Assembly: GCF_022346605.1 (NCBI RefSeq)
Contig: NZ_JAKRNT010000003.1
Span: 186,001 to 250,000 of the forward strand
Direction of reading: 5' to 3'
DNA from: Sporosarcina sp. ACRSL
Lineage (GTDB): Bacteria; Bacillota; Bacilli; Bacillales_A; Planococcaceae
DNA: 64,000 bases
The notes beneath the pieces were generated by a model. That model was not told the DNA's origin. It saw nothing but the letters and a program-made list of their open reading frames with translations, and searched no databases. A program made the position numbers and the translations under genes. Every line of letters starts with the position of its first letter. Within the stretch, counting starts at the first letter, position 1. Positions 61,297 through 64,000 of this stretch are shown here, in pieces.

Positions 61297-62406
61297 TCAC
61301 TTTACAAGTTCAACAACAATGTCATCCATTTGAAACTCCTCAGTGCCCTTTCCTTCCTTCGTTGGAATGGAGATGGCCTTCGTTTCTCCGTCCGCCGTAA
61401 TTTCGACGCCGCCATGATTCTCAGGCGTATATTCAACCAATCTAACTGTAGGCGTAATGATGAGTTTTGTCGCGTCAGGATCGAGCTTTTTAAACGTCTT
61501 ACTCCAATGTATGTGATTTTCCTGACCAAATCCACCGTTCCCATCACCCGCGTAATGGTTGCCCAAGTCATCTTGAATATCGATTTCAACATCGACACCA
61601 TGCCATTTATCGAGTACTTCTTTGGAAACCAATTGATCATAATACACGATGAAAGACATCGGCGTAACCGTAATTTTATCAACGTTTACAGTTACACCAT
61701 TTTGTTCTGTGCCTTGATCAACGAGTTGAACTTCATTATCCGATGCTTGCAAAGAAAGGGAAAAGTTCCAGGTCCCTTTGATCTTTTCTTCTGTACCGCC
61801 AATGGAAATGCTATCCACCCTCCATTTCACTTTCACAGTATCCAGGTCCTTCTCATCCAATCTGCTGCCCGTAATCAATCCGACGTATTGATTTTTCCCC
61901 ACTTTAGAAATCTGGTCACTTCCCGAACCACCGCTCGTATTTTTAATATCCAAGTAGCTGCCAATGAACGGTTGATCACCCAAATCCTTCTCGCTTTCGA
62001 TCGAATAGGTCAACAATACGGTTTTCCCATCGTAAATAGCATCATTGATTGTGATTGTAACGCCATTACTTTCCTTCGTCATGTTCACCGTACTTGAATA
62101 TTCCTGATAATTATCATAGATTCCTGTTCTCCCATTGTCCAGAAACCTGAAAATATCGCCGATAACAGGTACATTCCCCGCATAAGCCGGAAAGGCAATA
62201 CCAAGTGCGGAAACTGATAAACCACCTATAACGACAGCCGCTACGACTTTCATTTTCCAACCATGTCGCTTCCTCTTTTTACGAAGCGCCATTTTTACTT
62301 CCTTTTTCACTTTTGCCTTATCAAACTCGCTAATTTCGATATCCTCTACTTCACTTTCATCAAAGTCCAGGTCATTTAACAATTGATAAATATCTTTTTC
62401 CTTCAT
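61297..62406 (-). CDS. DUF4179-domain membrane protein, putative anti-sigma factor
   Basis: A 369-residue protein. About 50 acidic, then very basic, cytoplasmic residues lead to one membrane span (VVAAVVIGGLSVSALGIAFPAYA). The exported part opens with the DUF4179 signature (NVPVIGDIFRFLDNGRTGIYDNYQ) and continues with beta-rich domains. Its ATG overlaps the stop of the ECF sigma gene by 4 bases, the standard sigma/anti-sigma layout. It probably holds the sigma factor until an envelope signal arrives. Family certain; anti-sigma role inferred. Confidence 0.9.
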   Translation of the reverse strand: MKEKDIYQLLNDLDFDESEVEDIEISEFDKAKVKKEVKMALRKKRKRHGWKMKVVAAVVIGGLSVSALGIAFPAYAGNVPVIGDIFRFLDNGRTGIYDNYQEYSSTVNMTKESNGVTITINDAIYDGKTVLLTYSIESEKDLGDQPFIGSYLDIKNTSGGSGSDQISKVGKNQYVGLITGSRLDEKDLDTVKVKWRVDSISIGGTEEKIKGTWNFSLSLQASDNEVQLVDQGTEQNGVTVNVDKITVTPMSFIVYYDQLVSKEVLDKWHGVDVEIDIQDDLGNHYAGDGNGGFGQENHIHWSKTFKKLDPDATKLIITPTVRLVEYTPENHGGVEITADGETKAISIPTKEGKGTEEFQMDDIVVELVK

Positions 62407-62969
62407 AATACATAACCTCCCGCACCCAGATTCTTTGCTTCTTTAAACAGTTTCTTTTTTCCTCTGAACAACCGATTGTCAATCGCCGTTATACTGAGGC
62501 CCGTTTTCCGTGAGATATCCGCCGTCTTGTAACCTAAGAAGAATTTCATTAAAAAAATGTCTCTATCCAACGGTTCCAATTGATTGATTAGCGTAATCAG
62601 TTCCGTTTTATCTTCCGCTCTGATCAATTCTTCTTCCACTGACATTTCAGCGTTCATGTCCATATTTTCGGAGGAAACCTCCATTCGTTTCGTTGCCCTG
62701 CGATAGTAATCAATCGATTTGTATTTCGCAATCGCGCAAATCCATTTCTTAAAATCCGTAGAATCCCCACGGAATTTGTCCGCATTGTCCCAAATAGATA
62801 GGAAAACATCATTGACACATTCATCCACTAGTCCTTCATTTCCAAGCGGAGAAAGTACTTTGTTTGTGATGCCTTTTATTAAAGGCAAATAAGTATCGAT
62901 GATGAATTCCAATGCGTCTTCCTTCTGTTTCTGCAATCGTCTAATAAAGTTCTCACTAGTAGATTTCAT
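62403..62969 (-). CDS. ECF-type RNA polymerase sigma factor
   Basis: A 188-residue sigma factor with region 2 (LVDECVNDVFLSIWDNADKFRGDSTDFKKWICAIAKYKSIDYYRR) read in parts near residues 48-90, and region 4 (LEPLDRDIFLMKFFLGYKTADISRKTGLSITAIDNRL in parts) near 130-165. AGGGGAAT precedes the ATG. Coupled by a 4-base overlap to the DUF4179 gene. A GTAAAAGCTTTTAC palindrome lies 22 bases upstream of the start. The regulon is unknown. Confidence 0.95.
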   Translation of the reverse strand: MKSTSENFIRRLQKQKEDALEFIIDTYLPLIKGITNKVLSPLGNEGLVDECVNDVFLSIWDNADKFRGDSTDFKKWICAIAKYKSIDYYRRATKRMEVSSENMDMNAEMSVEEELIRAEDKTELITLINQLEPLDRDIFLMKFFLGYKTADISRKTGLSITAIDNRLFRGKKKLFKEAKNLGAGGYVL

Positions 62970-62990
62970 TTACAATTCCCCTTACATTTT

Positions 62991-63004
62991 GTAAAAGCTT
63001 TTAC
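62991..63004. promoter_or_regulatory. Perfect palindrome GTAAAAGCTTTTAC in the sigma-gene leader
   Basis: A 14-bp perfect inverted repeat 22 bases upstream of the ECF sigma start codon, in a place suited to an operator. No binding protein can be named. Confidence 0.5.
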
Positions 63005-63069
63005 ACCTTATACAACGAGCAAAAAAATATTATCTCTCTATGTACATTACTTTTTATAGTTTAACAAAT

Positions 63070-63113
63070 AAAAAATCGACTCCCGCAGATGTGGGAATCG
63101 ATTCTTCATTTTT
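63070..63113 (-). terminator. Terminator of the VOC dioxygenase-like gene
   Basis: Minus strand AATCGA-T-TCCC and GGGA-G-TCGATT pair and are followed by six T. Confidence 0.85.
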
Positions 63114-63140
63114 TATCATAAGTATGCTCATATTCTTTTA

Positions 63141-63989
63141 TTAACGGTGAATACGTAGAACAATTCCATTCCCCGCCGGATCTTCTGTTACGAAATGACT
63201 AGCTTTTGATTGTACAGTAGCGCCAAGCCCTTCGATTTTTCCGATAGCCGCAGCCAGTGTCGCTTCGTCAGGATACACGAGCGTATAAGCTTCGAGTCCG
63301 GCACTTTCTTTTGACGGACGTGGTGCGCCTGCTCCGTTCCACGTATTTAGTCCGAGATGATGATGGTACTTGCCTGTTGACATAAATAGCGCTTGTGGGT
63401 AATGTGTAACCACTTCGAAGCCTAATGCTTCGTAGAAAGTTTGTGTCTCAGGAAGGTTTGCGACATGTAGATGGACGTGCCCCATGATCGTTCCTTCTGG
63501 TAGACCATCCCATTCTTCATTTCCGCTTGCTTCGACAATCGCTTGTGCGTCAAGCGGGTCCGTGCTCATTGCAACAAAACCGTTCTGCCAAGCCCACTCT
63601 TCCGGTTCCCGGTCACGATAAATCTCGATTCCGTTTCCGTCAGGATCTGATAAGTACAACGCTTCACTCACGAGGTGATCTGAAGCCCCTAGGCGTACAT
63701 TGTTTTTTGAAAAATGTTTAATCGCCTTTCCGAGATCCGCGCGTGTTGGCAATAGAAGTGCTAAATGGTATAGACCCGTGCGTCTTGGTTCTTTCGGAAA
63801 AATTTGTTCCGGTTGTTCGAGTATAATTAATGGCGTTTTGCCATCTGCAGTTAGTTCAACCCGGTTGCCTTCCTTCTTCAACACATCAAATCCGATGATT
63901 TCTGTGTAAAAGTTTGTCAATTTATCCAAATCAGTTACTCTCAATAGAACTTCTCCCGTATATACGTGAGGTGGTTGATGAAATTTCAT
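63141..63989 (-). CDS. Two-module VOC protein, ring-cleavage (catechol 2,3-dioxygenase)-like
   Basis: A 282-residue protein with two VOC modules (about 10-130 and 168-282). The first has RTGLYHLALLLPTRADLG and DPDGNGIEIYRDR; the second has GHVHLHVANLPETQTFYEALGF, KYHHHLGLNTW and DPAGNGIVL. Histidines of the second module with a Glu could bind iron, as in CatE-type extradiol dioxygenases of Bacillus, but the second DPAGNG lacks the usual Glu after it (IVLRI), so the metal set is uncertain. It may also be a non-dioxygenase VOC enzyme. Monocistronic; its ATG is near the right edge. Confidence 0.88.
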   Translation of the reverse strand: MKFHQPPHVYTGEVLLRVTDLDKLTNFYTEIIGFDVLKKEGNRVELTADGKTPLIILEQPEQIFPKEPRRTGLYHLALLLPTRADLGKAIKHFSKNNVRLGASDHLVSEALYLSDPDGNGIEIYRDREPEEWAWQNGFVAMSTDPLDAQAIVEASGNEEWDGLPEGTIMGHVHLHVANLPETQTFYEALGFEVVTHYPQALFMSTGKYHHHLGLNTWNGAGAPRPSKESAGLEAYTLVYPDEATLAAAIGKIEGLGATVQSKASHFVTEDPAGNGIVLRIHR

Positions 63990-64000
63990 TTTTCATTCCT

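Overview
The window looks like chromosomal DNA of a low-to-moderate GC, spore-forming-type Firmicute (order Bacillales, most likely Planococcaceae such as a Sporosarcina relative). The evidence is strong GGAGG-type ribosome sites, frequent TTG/GTG starts, T-box, SAM-I and preQ1-I riboswitches in front of the expected genes, and several Bacillales-specific families (QueT, DUF2512, DUF2187, DUF4179). I see no rRNA, tRNA, phage module, transposase or CRISPR array. The genes are mostly metabolic, transport and regulatory.

Layout. 1-4.5 kb: the tail of a membrane protein, then an AT-rich two-gene unit, a AAA+ ATPase followed by a subtilisin-like protease, matching the IetAS anti-phage system. 4.5-8.6 kb: an RND efflux pump facing its TetR regulator across a shared operator. 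8.6-12.5 kb: small orphan genes (SUKH/SMI1, DinB, CPBP protease, two unknowns). 12.6-15.7 kb: a two-component system with an overlapping small membrane-protein gene not normally annotated. 17-19 kb: a T-box-controlled second-type methionyl-tRNA synthetase. 19.2-20.4 kb: an ECF sigma factor and putative anti-sigma. 20.8-28.8 kb: exported and membrane proteins, EamA exporter, preQ1-riboswitch/QueT, BCCT transporter. 28.9-31.7 kb: a SAM-I-controlled metY-hom unit for homocysteine synthesis. 31.9-40.8 kb: PlsY-like protein, DUF2187 gene behind an attenuator-like leader, YeiH/LysR pair, peptidase T, exporter, methyltransferase, quinone oxidoreductase, beta-lactamase-fold protein. 41-43.8 kb: a nitrate/sulfonate/taurine-type ABC operon. 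44.1-46.9 kb: CoA-transferase, FhuF-like protein, CHY zinc finger. 46.9-51.5 kb: a GntR-controlled operon with a DctM-like permease, CoA-transferase and citrate-lyase-beta-like enzyme, probably for an imported organic acid. 51.7-53.8 kb: SDR / QueA-like / VOC operon. 54-59.9 kb: two MFS transporters, an AirSR/YhcYZ-type two-component system whose sensor carries four cysteines in or beside its GAF domain, and an AI-2E-family transporter. 60-64 kb: AraC regulator with three palindromic sites, ECF sigma factor with DUF4179 anti-sigma-like partner, and a ring-cleavage-dioxygenase-like VOC protein.

The most unusual signal is non-coding. Seven intergenic regions hold arrays of a 9-12 bp core word repeated at an almost constant 20-21 bp step (two helical turns), with largely unrelated filler between cores. 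Three arrays share one core (AGTGGTGATAA or a close variant); four have different cores but the same step. They occur in 5' leaders, divergent gaps, convergent gaps and between co-directional operons. Two arrays show a 42-bp higher-order unit, which suggests growth by dimer duplication. I know of no named element with this architecture.
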